Positions 27,901-36,279 of a DNA stretch of 64,000 nucleotides are shown one piece after another (within the stretch, counting starts at the first letter, position 1; every line of letters begins with the position of its first letter). Source of the DNA: Akkermansiaceae bacterium (GTDB taxonomy: Bacteria > Verrucomicrobiota > Verrucomicrobiia > Verrucomicrobiales > Akkermansiaceae). The DNA lies in assembly GCA_024233115.1 (NCBI GenBank), contig JACKQB010000007.1, positions 124,001-188,000 of the forward strand, given 5' to 3'. A program made the translations under genes and the position numbers. The notes beneath the pieces were generated by a model that was given only the letters and a program-made list of their open reading frames with translations, had not been told where the DNA came from and searched no databases.

Positions 27901-28406
27901 CCCATCACCACCGCGTCAGAGGGTGGTGTGCTCGCCGGGGTGAAGTAGTCAGCCGGGTAGTCGTTGGCCTCGTCCACCGCGTGCATCTCGTTGCCCGAAA
28001 CCAGATAGACCCCCTTTTTGGAAACCCGGCGCAGGGCGAGGTCCCGGCCCAGGGCGTCGCCCTCGGGTACGGCCAGGGTCGGCCAGACACCGGTCAGCCA
28101 GCCGTTCGGCAATGGCGTGCCGCTTGCGTCAGGCGCACCGGTGATGGCGCCCCGGGCGGTGACCGACTGGTCGGGCCCGGCGTGTTTCTGCAGTTCACCG
28201 ATGGCGATCATCACCGCCAGACGGGCGTTGGCGCGGGCCTCCATCCGGGCGTCCCCTACCCGGCTTGCACGCATTGACAAGGTGCTTAAACTCAGCATCG
28301 CCAGCGCGATCATCACCAGCAGGGTCATCACGCTGACGGTGGCGATCAGTGCAAACCCCCGACGCTGGGTTGGACAGGCACTGCAACAAGGTGCTGGATG
28401 GACCAT
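24990..28406 (-). CDS. Giant GspK/PilX-like pseudopilin, copy A (Verru_Chthon cassette protein A-like)
   Basis: The 1,138-residue protein starts with a 17-residue leader ending RRG, then FALIATVSVMTLLVMIALAM, a prepilin-peptidase site and hydrophobic helix. The Glu usual at mature position 5 is missing, as in GspK. A long, presumably periplasmic body follows. Near the C-terminus are LTEEELDGLAERIVGQVKLRGPF, which resembles the GspK helical domain, RSDTFTVHGYGEAKDADGKVV and FGRRFRVVAFEWRQ. The ATG at 28406 is preferred (AGGA 8 nt upstream, short leader), although the frame is open to 28586. It is a tandem paralogue of 29342-32761 and follows the partner gene by 112 bp. Likely a surface-pilus or secretion tip component; function inferred. 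Confidence 0.78.
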   Translation of the reverse strand: MVHPAPCCSACPTQRRGFALIATVSVMTLLVMIALAMLSLSTLSMRASRVGDARMEARANARLAVMIAIGELQKHAGPDQSVTARGAITGAPDASGTPLPNGWLTGVWPTLAVPEGDALGRDLALRRVSKKGVYLVSGNEMHAVDEANDYPADYFTPASTPPSDAVVMGRFGSDGVEQTVRVPRVASGNGAYAYWVEDEGVKARLDLTHPFEGSTEDTEKLAAGLMGHRLRADWIPGGTTPASADGLKKLPQDGAAATWGRVVSVETSELAGADLAAMAAALKGFGNDLTTSSRSLLTDTKRGGFQRDLTSAFQMPRLELDALYGTKLFPTELVFPQQGITPDGDTYGLYFSLRPGGAPWGVLWDYANLENDGVTPLLVRRWRTSNVRDGSALNEFIPVITRVQYFFDVSYEDIGNDQYYVTFHLFPMVTLWNPYDVPMVVRPFWIRLAANANASAGWAELEFDYSLNGTYQWVDNAGNPQPPGYTPPEMQFGKVQLLSTKDIEIPAGKAMILTTPAEHISYSQTKAQELVPVWQDGFGLSNRGARVRFVDPPAINISFHKRINNNYGGGTRMYSDHIGFHLEKLRWDLDDGAGASGEFVPQVRPPAAPLIGDSPRWGGVLVRKTMHNQLSELLSEESAANVYPANRLGHYNIRGHGFAHVGTTCETPPQFITGTFVAGSDVTSYVKPDIVNASDSSGPHYAYVGPSDTTAGVEEEKLFHIRRPGEPMLSLAAFSHASLGRGYLQSGSYRKSYEYRNTGDDLEPTFAVGTSIRPPHHPAGAIRANTTKHGEWNIDRDMVEDKTAGMAYRMDSAFLYNNFLWDSYYLSGSDAAGSEFTKFYNSNLSFIDSAHREKFNQADLVERASDGMSHVLLNGGFNVNSTSKAAWKAVLASTVGLAGKAGGSDNGPGYTTRGVATTPFAPLDPASNHTTATNYSGDARSLTEEELDGLAERIVGQVKLRGPFPSYAAFANRSLRPQDHLRPGLTAEQVSNRGGLQAAIEGDETTDLNAGLSRDTWVDPRDLPDSEVYNTDVNGGVYKEALAMARSYGTPMSINQMKILEKIGPMLRPRSDTFTVHGYGEAKDADGKVVATARCVATVQREPEWVGGETAATDTPSDGSLGAQFGRRFRVVAFEWRQ
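27505..28260 (-). repeat. Near-identical segment shared by pseudopilin copies A and B (A copy)
   Basis: About 750 bp covering the 5' part of copy A are almost identical to 31860-32615 in copy B at a constant offset of 4,355 bp, with only occasional single-base differences, whereas the 3' two thirds of the genes are clearly more diverged. This points to recent gene conversion or recombination between the tandem copies. Confidence 0.75.
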
Positions 28407-28518
28407 TAACATCTTCCTATCAGGGTTCACATTGGATACACACAAGTCAACACGGCTTTCTCCGTCATCCATATTTGAACACCAGCTTGTGACCTGTTGC
28501 CATCCCCGGTGGACTCCG

Positions 28519-29271
28519 TCACTCGGATTTTTCCGTTCTGTTGAGCATGGGCGGCAGTAGGGTGAAACCGACGCGCCCTTTTTCACCGATCTGATAGATG
28601 ACGCCGATGTTTTTGATATCGTAGCGGACCGCCATGCGGGTTTTCACCCCCCCCTTTTTCCATGACGCGTCGAGACGCTCGTAGACGGCGATGGGCATCT
28701 GATAGTCGGTAAACCGGGACACGTCAAAGGTATGTGAACCCCTGTCTTTGAGTGCCTTTTTTTGCGTGCCAATCTGCACACCCACAACTTTGCCGGACAT
28801 ATTGTAAACGTTCAGCTCCCCGTTTTTCACTCCCCGTTCACCGCCGTAGGGAAGAGGCACGATCTGGTATTTTTTTCCCTTTGGAATAAACAGGAGCACA
28901 TACTGGCCACGACCGGCAGGCAGGATCACATCCCCCACGTGCCGGTCATCCTGGGCGCTGTGAAAACGCAGCGTTTTCAAACCCTTGTAGTTGAACGGAC
29001 GCGAGTATGCCCCCACTTTCAAATTCGCCGGCACCTCGGACTTCTTGTCCCCGCTGATAATATAAAGCGCGCTGAGGTCGATGCCGTCCTTGTTTCCAGG
29101 ATCACCCCCGTCGCCATCCAGGATCACGCTCCGCTTCATCGCCCACATGAACAGGCGCAGACTCGCACTCACCTCGGGTTTGTCCTCCCCTCCCTGGCCA
29201 AAGGCGGTGATCGGTACAATCATCATCGTAACAATGAATAGGGCGACGGTGCGGAATGAACGGGATGTCAT
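28519..29271 (-). CDS. Secreted partner protein of the pseudopilin cassette, copy 1
   Basis: A 250-residue protein with a signal peptide (hydrophobic to about ITAFGQG), then a Lys/Gly-rich beta-type body with no recognised catalytic motif. It lies between pseudopilin B (70 bp upstream) and pseudopilin A (112 bp downstream) on the same strand. The protein at 37739-38473 is a diverged relative: both have a predicted secreted form of similar length and a comparable central LPL..G....NVYNMSG / NFTRTVLNVSFGD region, and both directly follow a giant pseudopilin gene. No function is recognised. A chaperone, anchoring or minor-pilus role is only inference. Confidence 0.75.
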   Translation of the reverse strand: MTSRSFRTVALFIVTMMIVPITAFGQGGEDKPEVSASLRLFMWAMKRSVILDGDGGDPGNKDGIDLSALYIISGDKKSEVPANLKVGAYSRPFNYKGLKTLRFHSAQDDRHVGDVILPAGRGQYVLLFIPKGKKYQIVPLPYGGERGVKNGELNVYNMSGKVVGVQIGTQKKALKDRGSHTFDVSRFTDYQMPIAVYERLDASWKKGGVKTRMAVRYDIKNIGVIYQIGEKGRVGFTLLPPMLNRTEKSE

Positions 29272-29341
29272 GGGTTAATTTGTTAGGGGAATGGCGGATA
29301 CGGCATCATCGGCGAATGCACCGTCGGTTGTCAAATCTAGA

Positions 29342-32300
29342 TCATTTTCTCCACTCGAAAGCCACCACCCGGAACCGGCGGCCAAACGTCGCGGCCGTTG
29401 TGCCATCAGCCGGAACATCCGTGGCGGCTGTTTCCCCGCCGACCCACTCCGGCACGCGCTGCACCGTGGCGACGCATTTTGCGGTGGCGACCACCTTGCC
29501 ATCGGCATCCTTCGCCTCACCGTAGCCGTGGATGGTGAAGGTGTCCGAGCGAGGCCTGAGCATCGGCCCGACTTTCGCGAGGATATTCATCTGGTCGAGA
29601 GACATTGGAGCGCCATAGGTCAGTGCCATTTCAAGTGCCTCCTTGTAAACCCCGCCATTGAGGTTGGTCTGATAGACATTCGAAGCCGGTAAATCCCGGG
29701 GGGCAATCCACGCATCACGCGAGAGCGCGGCATTGAGATCCGTCGATTCATCACCCTCGATGGCCGCCTGCAAGGCACCCCTGTTAGAAACCTGATCAGC
29801 GGCCAAGTTCGGGCGCAGGTGGTCCTGCGGCCGCAGGCTGCGATTGACGAATGCCGCATACGAGGGAAACGGCCCGCGCAGTTTGACCTGCCCGACGATG
29901 CGCTCCGCCAGTCCGTCCAGCTCCTCCTCCGTGAGGCTGCGGGCATCACCGGTGTAGTTCACGGAGGATGTGTGGTTTGCCCCCGGGTTGAGGTGCTCGA
30001 ACCGGGTTTCGGCCATGCCCCGGGAGGTGTAGCCCGGCCCGTCGGCGCTGCTACCGGCATTACCGGCGAGTCCAACGGTCGAGGCCAGCAATGCTTTCCA
30101 GGCGGCTTTCGAGGTGGAGTTCACGTTGAAGCCGCCGTTGAGCATGACATGCGACAAACCGTCGTTAGATCGCTCCACCAGGTCGGCCTGTTTGAATTTC
30201 TCGCGGCCCGCGGAATTGATGAAACTGAGGTTGGAGTTATGGAACTGCGCGAATCCACTTCCGGCGGCATCGCTGCCGCTCAGGTAATAGCTGTCCCAGA
30301 GGAAGTTGTTATAGAGGAAGGCGCTGTCCATGCGGTAGGCCATCCCGGCGGTCTCATCGTCCACCATACTTCTATTGATCCCCCACTCACCCCATCTATT
30401 GTCCAGGCAAGTGTTGGCACGGATGGCACCCGCCGGGTGGTGCGGCGGACGAAGTGAGGTGCCCACTGGAAATGTTGCCTCAAGATCATCCCCTGTATTG
30501 CGACCTTCATAGGATTTTCCACCACCTGATTGCAAATACCCGCGACCGAGGGCGGCGTGTGAAAACTCAGCCAGGGCAAGCAATGGCTCACCAGGGCGGC
30601 GGATGTGGAAGATTTTCTCCTCCGGCGAGCCCGAAGTGCTGTCGGAGGGGTCGACATACGCGTAGTGCGGGCCCTGCGTATCACTGGCATTGACGATGTC
30701 CGGTTTTACATACGAGGTTACATCCGAGCCGGCCACAAAGGTGCCGGTGATGAACTGCGGCGGCGTGCCCACGGCATTCCCCACGTAGGCGAAGCCATGC
30801 CCGCGGATGTTGTAATGCCCCAGTCGGTTGGCCGGGTAGGCATTGCCTGTACTTTGCCCGACCAATACCGACATTTGGTTCTCAACGGTTTTGCGCACCA
30901 GCACGCCACCCCAGCGCGGGCTGTTGCCAACGAGCGGTGCCTCCGGGGGTCTCACCTGGGGGACAAACTCCCAACTTGTGCCATTCCGGCCATCCAAATC
31001 CCAGTTCAAACCCTCCAGGTGAAAGCCAAGGGTGCCCGAATACATGCGGGAGCCTCCCCCGTAATCGTTAGAGGCGAGCGCGTGGCGGGTGACCTCAATC
31101 CCGGGAGGATCCACAAACCTAACCTTGGCTCCCTGGTTAGAAAGACCAAAGCCATCCTGCCAAACCGGCACCAGATCATGGGACACAGCGTCACTATAAG
31201 CGATGTGTTCTGCAGGGGTTGTCAAAATCATCGCCTTGCCGGCCGGGATTTCGATGTCTTTGGTTGAACGGAAACTCACCGCGCCAAAGCGCATCTCAGG
31301 CGGGGTGTACGCCGGGTCCTGTGGATTGCCAGCGTTATCGACCCACTGGTAGGTGCCGTCCAGTTTGTAATCGAATTCCAGATTTTTCCATGCGGCACTG
31401 GCGTTTCTGTTAGCCGCCAGGGAAATAGTAAAAGGCTTCACCAACATCGGCACATCGTGCGGGTTCCACAGGGTGACCATGGGAAACAGGTGGAAGACGA
31501 CATAGTACTGGTCATCCCCGGCGGCCTCGTAGGAGACATCGAAGAAATACTGCACCCGGTTGATCACCGGCATGAACTCGTTGATGGCGCTGCCGTCCCT
31601 GACATTGGACGTGCTCCAGTGACGCATCTCCAGCGGAGTGTTGCCATTGCTTTCGAGATTAGCGTAATCCCACAGAAGCACCCATGGCGCGCCGCCCGGC
31701 CGCAGCGAGAAATCACGTCCAACTGTCTCCCCGTCATCCGCCGTTCCCTGCTGGGGGAACACCAGCTCCGTGGGAAACAACTCTGAGCCAGAGAGACCAA
31801 TAACCTGGCTGCGTGACATCTGGAAGGCGCTGGTGAGGTCCTTTTGAAAACCGCCGCGTTTGGTGTCGGTCAGCAGACTGCGTGACGAGGTGCTCAGGTC
31901 GTTGCCAAAACCTTTTAGGGCGGCAGCCATCGCCGCCGGGTCAGCACCGGCGAGCTCGCTTGTCTCCACACTCACCACCCTGCCCCAGGTGGCGGCCGCT
32001 CCGTCCTGCGGCAGATTTTTCAATCCGTCCGCGGATGCCGGGGTGGTGCCGCCCGGGATCCAGTCCGCCCGCAAGCGGTGACCCATCAGGCCGGCCGCGA
32101 GTTTCTCCGTATCCTCCGTGCTGCCTTCGAACGGGTGGGTGAGGTCGAGCCGCGCCTTCACCCCCTCGTCCTCGACCCAGTATGCGTAGGCTCCGTTGCC
32201 GCTGGCGACCCTCGGCACACGGACCGTCTGCTCGACTCCGTCCGTACCGAATCTTCCCATCACCACCGCGTCAGAGGGGGGGGAGCTCGCCGGGGTGAAG

Positions 32301-32761
32301 TAGCCGGCCGGGTAGTCGTCGCCCTCCTCCACCACGTGCATCTCGTTGCCCGAAACCAGATAGACCCCCTTTTTGGAAACCCGGCGCAGGGCGAGGTCCC
32401 GGCCCAGGGCGTCGCCCTCGGGTACGGCCAGGGTCGGCCAGACACCGGTCAGCCAGCCGTTCGGCAATGGCGTGCCGCTTGCGTCAGGCGCACCGGTGAT
32501 GGCGCCCCGGGCGGTGACCGACTGGTCGGGCCCGGCGTGTTTCTGCAGTTCACCGATGGCGATCATCACCGCCAGACGGGCGTTGGCGCGGGCCTCCATC
32601 TGTGCAGATTGCGATGACTTGCCGCGGACTTCCATCGTGCCCAGGCTCAGCATTGCCAGCGCGATCATCAGCAGCAGGGTCATCACGCTGATGGAAGCGA
32701 TCAGTGCAAACCCCCGCCTGGGCGTGGAAAATATACTGCAAACAGGTGCTGGATGGACCAT
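29342..32761 (-). CDS. Giant GspK/PilX-like pseudopilin, copy B
   Basis: The 1,139-residue paralogue of copy A has the same architecture: a 17-residue leader ending RRG, FALIASISVMTLLLMIALAM, no Glu at mature position 5, a long body, LTEEELDGLAERIVGQVKLRGPF, RSDTFTIHGYGEAKDADGK and FGRRFRVVAFEWRK at the end. The ATG at 32761 is chosen by analogy with copy A. A G8 tract (32276-32283, plus strand) lies inside the coding region and is absent from copy A. About 90 bp of leader DNA is also conserved between A and B, so the duplicated unit includes 5' flanking sequence. It is first in the run B - partner - A and divergent from a PEP-CTERM gene. Confidence 0.78.
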   Translation of the reverse strand: MVHPAPVCSIFSTPRRGFALIASISVMTLLLMIALAMLSLGTMEVRGKSSQSAQMEARANARLAVMIAIGELQKHAGPDQSVTARGAITGAPDASGTPLPNGWLTGVWPTLAVPEGDALGRDLALRRVSKKGVYLVSGNEMHVVEEGDDYPAGYFTPASSPPSDAVVMGRFGTDGVEQTVRVPRVASGNGAYAYWVEDEGVKARLDLTHPFEGSTEDTEKLAAGLMGHRLRADWIPGGTTPASADGLKNLPQDGAAATWGRVVSVETSELAGADPAAMAAALKGFGNDLSTSSRSLLTDTKRGGFQKDLTSAFQMSRSQVIGLSGSELFPTELVFPQQGTADDGETVGRDFSLRPGGAPWVLLWDYANLESNGNTPLEMRHWSTSNVRDGSAINEFMPVINRVQYFFDVSYEAAGDDQYYVVFHLFPMVTLWNPHDVPMLVKPFTISLAANRNASAAWKNLEFDYKLDGTYQWVDNAGNPQDPAYTPPEMRFGAVSFRSTKDIEIPAGKAMILTTPAEHIAYSDAVSHDLVPVWQDGFGLSNQGAKVRFVDPPGIEVTRHALASNDYGGGSRMYSGTLGFHLEGLNWDLDGRNGTSWEFVPQVRPPEAPLVGNSPRWGGVLVRKTVENQMSVLVGQSTGNAYPANRLGHYNIRGHGFAYVGNAVGTPPQFITGTFVAGSDVTSYVKPDIVNASDTQGPHYAYVDPSDSTSGSPEEKIFHIRRPGEPLLALAEFSHAALGRGYLQSGGGKSYEGRNTGDDLEATFPVGTSLRPPHHPAGAIRANTCLDNRWGEWGINRSMVDDETAGMAYRMDSAFLYNNFLWDSYYLSGSDAAGSGFAQFHNSNLSFINSAGREKFKQADLVERSNDGLSHVMLNGGFNVNSTSKAAWKALLASTVGLAGNAGSSADGPGYTSRGMAETRFEHLNPGANHTSSVNYTGDARSLTEEELDGLAERIVGQVKLRGPFPSYAAFVNRSLRPQDHLRPNLAADQVSNRGALQAAIEGDESTDLNAALSRDAWIAPRDLPASNVYQTNLNGGVYKEALEMALTYGAPMSLDQMNILAKVGPMLRPRSDTFTIHGYGEAKDADGKVVATAKCVATVQRVPEWVGGETAATDVPADGTTAATFGRRFRVVAFEWRK
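31860..32615 (-). repeat. Near-identical segment shared by pseudopilin copies A and B (B copy)
   Basis: Partner of 27505-28260; same offset and same orientation. It includes the stretch coding for the region after the hydrophobic helix through the first ~250 residues of the body. Confidence 0.75.
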
Positions 32762-33109
32762 TAACATCTTTCTATCAGTGTTCACATTGAATACACACAA
32801 GTCAACATGGTTTTCGTGCGTGTCCATATTTGAACACCTGCTTTACCCCCTCAATATCAACGACCTGGCCTACCCTACCCCGCTGGGACAAATCGACAAG
32901 TATTTGAGACAGACAAATGCATCCTGTTACACTACAAGACAGGATGTAATGATACCCAATGGATGATAATACCGTCCCGTACCCGCAGCATCGCGCTGCT
33001 TCATCGAGGCGGCAATGATAGAGAGCGCACGTGCGCCAATGCCAACTGAGGATCAGAACAAGCAACGTTAACCCCCATCAACAACAAACACATACCAACA
33101 AAAGCCATT
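32762..33109. other. Divergent intergenic region between pseudopilin B and a PEP-CTERM gene
   Basis: Contains no plausible gene. It holds the ~90-bp leader conserved with copy A (including a GTTGACTTGTGTGTAT stretch in pseudopilin sense) and an 8-bp inverted repeat CATCCTGT (32920-32927) / ACAGGATG (32939-32946) roughly midway between the two start codons, which could be an operator serving one or both directions. Confidence 0.5.
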
Positions 33110-33820
33110 ATGAAAAAAACAATCCAAACAGCCCCCCTCGGTCTGCTGCTCGGCCTTGGCCTCGTCATGCAGGCCTCCGCCGCCATCACCTATGTGGATG
33201 TCGATCCCACAAACGGCGGCAACACAACGCTGACCACTGGCGGTGCCATCACGCTCGGCGGCAACAGCGGCACGGACAACAACTGGCGCAACCGCACAGA
33301 CGCTGGCCTCCTCAGCAACGTGCTCGAAGCCAGCACCGGCAGCGCCAGCAACACAGAGAACGTGCCCATCCTCCGCACCACGATCAGCGGACTCACCGAT
33401 GGCCAGACCTACCAGATCTACGGATACTGGCACAGCAGTTCCGCATGGGACGTCCGCCTCGGGCTTGCCGAAGGCTCCCTGACGCCCTACGGCGGCACCT
33501 CTGGAAACCCCGGCACCGCCATAGCCAATCCTAACACCTACTTTGCCAACGGTGGAGCGCTCGGACTGCCAACTTCCTACGCCACCCTGCGGGAAAGCTA
33601 CCTCGGCACCGCCACAGCCACAGGCGGGGGCATCATCTACGCCTTTGTCGATGACATTCCCAACGGTGAAACCGGTGCCGGCACCAATGGCTCCAGCGGA
33701 CAAGGCCGCACCTTCTTCGACGGCTTCGGCTATCAGCTCGTCCCCGAGCCGAGCACCGTCTCCATGGGGGCCGTCGCCCTGCTTGCGCTGGCCACACGCC
33801 GCCGCAGGAACGCCAGCTAA
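33110..33820 (+). CDS. PEP-CTERM sorting-domain protein
   Basis: A 236-residue exported protein. The signal peptide (MKKTIQTAPLGLLLGLGL.. to QASAA) is followed by a Gly/Thr/Asn-rich, probably beta-sandwich body. The C-terminus has VPEPSTVSMGAVALLALATRRRRNAS: the PEP motif, one hydrophobic helix and a basic tail, the exosortase-recognised signal. The protein should be processed and released to the cell surface or extracellular matrix. It is monocistronic, ending in a strong intrinsic terminator. No exosortase gene is present in the window. The leader is A/C-rich without a Shine-Dalgarno. Confidence 0.88.
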   Translation: MKKTIQTAPLGLLLGLGLVMQASAAITYVDVDPTNGGNTTLTTGGAITLGGNSGTDNNWRNRTDAGLLSNVLEASTGSASNTENVPILRTTISGLTDGQTYQIYGYWHSSSAWDVRLGLAEGSLTPYGGTSGNPGTAIANPNTYFANGGALGLPTSYATLRESYLGTATATGGGIIYAFVDDIPNGETGAGTNGSSGQGRTFFDGFGYQLVPEPSTVSMGAVALLALATRRRRNAS

Positions 33821-33853
33821 ACCAACGGCGCAAGCCGTAGAACATCTATCCAC

Positions 33854-33887
33854 AAACGCCTTTTACGCCCATGTAAAAGGCGTTTTT
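33854..33887 (+). terminator. Intrinsic terminator of the PEP-CTERM gene
   Basis: A perfect 13-bp stem AAACGCCTTTTAC / GTAAAAGGCGTTT with a 6-nt loop (GCCCAT) ends in a run of five T, starting 33 bp after the stop at 33820. Confidence 0.9.
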
Positions 33888-33975
33888 GCGTTTGGGGAAA
33901 CGGGGTGAGTTTGGGGGAAAGAGGGCGCGGGCTGTCGAAGGGGGCGGGCTGTCGATTTAAGATAATCTTGAGGAT

Positions 33976-34000
33976 AATATACCCTTTTTAGGGGATTTAC
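33976..34000 (+). promoter_or_regulatory. Shared CCCTTTTTAGGG motif upstream of pseudopilin cassette C
   Basis: AATATACCC-TTTTTA-GGGGATTTAC ends 68 bp before the ATG at 34069. It matches 43534-43558 (minus strand) at 22 of 25 positions and shares its 12-bp core with the GH97 motif at 24847-24867. A GGGGGTAT half-site follows at 34010-34017. Confidence 0.5.
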
Positions 34001-34068
34001 TGCTGGATAGGGGGTATGTATATTAGCAATGCATCATGCTGCATCTTATCCTTTGAGTATCATCAATC

Positions 34069-36279
34069 ATGAAACCAAACTTCCGCAAAGAGCCCACCGT
34101 ATCATCTGACGTGTTGTGCTGCCGTGATGGATTCGCGTTGATCGCGACCATTAGCGTGATGGTCTTGCTGGTGATGATCGCGCTGGCGATGTTAAGTCTA
34201 TCCACCATCGAACTAAGAAACTCCCGGCATGATGATGCGATGAACGCGGCCCGCGCGAACGCCCGCATGGGATTGATGATAGCGATCGGGGAGCTGCAAA
34301 AATCCACAGGACCCGACCAGCGGATTACCGCGACTGCCGAAGTTCTGTCGGAAAGCACAAGCGTATCAGACGGACGTGCCCACTGGGTGGGCGTATGGGA
34401 CACATCCGGCTATGCCCCGTCATCCCCTGACCAAAGGTCTTTTGTAAAATGGTTGGTCTCCTCTCCAGATGCCGGCATGAGCTCCACGCTTGGCTCGGTA
34501 TCGGCAAGCACCACTGCCGATGACCTTCTTATTTTTGAAGGCGAGGATGATGTATCCTCGGTGAGGGTTCCCAAGGTAAGTGTCAACGAAGGCTCCTATG
34601 CTTACTGGGTGGAGGACGAGGGGGTGAAAGCTGATTTGGCATGGAATGAAGGTGAGTTTAACCGAGACCAGCGCAAGCAAGCCGCCCGACTGGCCGCCGC
34701 ACCTGGCGTGGACTATGAGGTTTTCCAAGGCCCCTTCAGCGGCAAAGTATCTTATCCGATCCAGTATGGCGGGGGCAATGCCTGGCTCGATCATATCGAC
34801 AAAGCCATCAGCACAGCGGACCTACCACTGGTGGTGGGGGATACAACACACCGGAGTGATTGGCTGAGAAGCCGTCGTCACGACATGACCATCGGCAGCC
34901 GGGGGGTGATGGCGGATGTGAAAAAAGGAGGTCTACGCCGCGACCTGAGCCTGGCCTTCGAGATGGACGGTGAAGCGAACCTGAGCTGGAACGGCTCCGC
35001 CTATGCCAACCCGCCAACCAAATTCAACCGGCAATGGGGTGAGTTTGTTGGCGAGACCCCGGGAAGCGATGCCCAGACGGGGATACAAAGCGTCGGCGGC
35101 CTGACGGCCAGGTATATCTACGGCGATACAAGCTCCTCCGGCCAACCCTTCTCGGGTGATATTCAGGACAGCTCGGCGATCATCCGGGGACCGACATGGT
35201 GGACCCTGAGGGACTACGCGAATTCCTACAAAAGGCTGACCGGCACCCCCGGCAACTACCAGATATCAAGCCGCGCAACCTTCCCGAACGGGAGCGAACC
35301 GAGTGGCCCCTACACCGTCCTGCCGATAGCCGGGAACGTTGCCGGAAACCTGCTCTGGGACCAGGTTTACCACAAAAACAAATTTTATCTGGAGAGGCCG
35401 TTTGAAGCAAACTACGCCCCGGTGATGCTGGGATACACTTCCCTGCTCAGCGTGCTTTCCACTCCCGATAGTGCTCCTGGCGAGGAAAAGCTCGCACTGG
35501 GGATCGACCCCATCTTTTTCCTATGGAACCCGTATAACCACCGCTTGAAAGCCGAGCGGTACATCATCACGTTCAGAGCCGCGTTACCGGGGCAGATCAG
35601 GATATGGCTGGACGGAAGCCCCAGACCCGCAGCCGATGTCCAGGACTACATCGCCCGCGCAGCCGGCTATGGCAACCTGAACGTGGGCAGCTGGCTCAGC
35701 TATTCCATCACCAACGTGGACCTGGCGCCCGGCGAGGTAAAGGTCTATTCCCCGCCAACCGATCCCAGCCTTGTATCCCCCGGCTCCAGGCATCCCTACA
35801 ACACCGATGCCTTTCCCGGTGCCAGTCTGGATGCCGGCAGCGGGGCGCTGATCACGAAGTTCCCCCCCTCATGGAGTGAGATCAAAGTGTCCGACTTTTC
35901 ATCCATCCGCGTAGCCTTCGCAATGACAGGAGCGACTCCGGAAAATTTCGTGGGAACCCACTTGCAAGACCCGGCCACCAAGAATGCAGCCCTGAAAAAC
36001 ATATCGAACTTCGGCCCCACCCTACGAAGCTGCTTCCCTTATTTCACCTATTCTGATGAGATGGCAAGGGTCGACAAGTTTGAACCCGCGAAGGTGATGA
36101 ACCAGGTCACCATGGCTGAGGCGGCAGGGCCGTATACGAGCGCGTCCATCGCTGGCAGCAAACAGTTCTGCGGTGTCTTTTCCCTGCTGGCGTCACCGGC
36201 GAATTTCTCGGGCGGGAACGCAACCCCCCCTGGAAATCTTCGCGCAGTTCAATCCCATGGCACAGGGCGCAAGCGGTAA
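34069..36279 (+). CDS. Giant pseudopilin copy C, N-terminal part (frameshifted gene)
   Basis: The first 736 residues of a third, diverged paralogue. A 21-residue leader ending CRDG precedes FALIATISVMVLLVMIALAM, again without Glu at mature position 5. IAIGELQKSTGPDQ and YAYWVEDEGVKA match copies A and B. The frame runs through a C7 tract at 36224-36230, then reads about 16 unrelated residues to a stop. Removing one C joins it to the downstream frame as ..NATPLEIFAQFNPM. Causes could be a sequencing error, phase variation, a +1 frameshift or real inactivation. The shared regulatory motif lies 68 bp upstream. Confidence 0.78.
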   Translation: MKPNFRKEPTVSSDVLCCRDGFALIATISVMVLLVMIALAMLSLSTIELRNSRHDDAMNAARANARMGLMIAIGELQKSTGPDQRITATAEVLSESTSVSDGRAHWVGVWDTSGYAPSSPDQRSFVKWLVSSPDAGMSSTLGSVSASTTADDLLIFEGEDDVSSVRVPKVSVNEGSYAYWVEDEGVKADLAWNEGEFNRDQRKQAARLAAAPGVDYEVFQGPFSGKVSYPIQYGGGNAWLDHIDKAISTADLPLVVGDTTHRSDWLRSRRHDMTIGSRGVMADVKKGGLRRDLSLAFEMDGEANLSWNGSAYANPPTKFNRQWGEFVGETPGSDAQTGIQSVGGLTARYIYGDTSSSGQPFSGDIQDSSAIIRGPTWWTLRDYANSYKRLTGTPGNYQISSRATFPNGSEPSGPYTVLPIAGNVAGNLLWDQVYHKNKFYLERPFEANYAPVMLGYTSLLSVLSTPDSAPGEEKLALGIDPIFFLWNPYNHRLKAERYIITFRAALPGQIRIWLDGSPRPAADVQDYIARAAGYGNLNVGSWLSYSITNVDLAPGEVKVYSPPTDPSLVSPGSRHPYNTDAFPGASLDAGSGALITKFPPSWSEIKVSDFSSIRVAFAMTGATPENFVGTHLQDPATKNAALKNISNFGPTLRSCFPYFTYSDEMARVDKFEPAKVMNQVTMAEAAGPYTSASIAGSKQFCGVFSLLASPANFSGGNATPPGNLRAVQSHGTGRKR

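Noticed and set aside
31860..32617. Plus-strand frames repeated at 27505-28277 with almost identical products
   Set aside because: They look conserved only because the underlying pseudopilin DNA is duplicated; they are antisense shadows.
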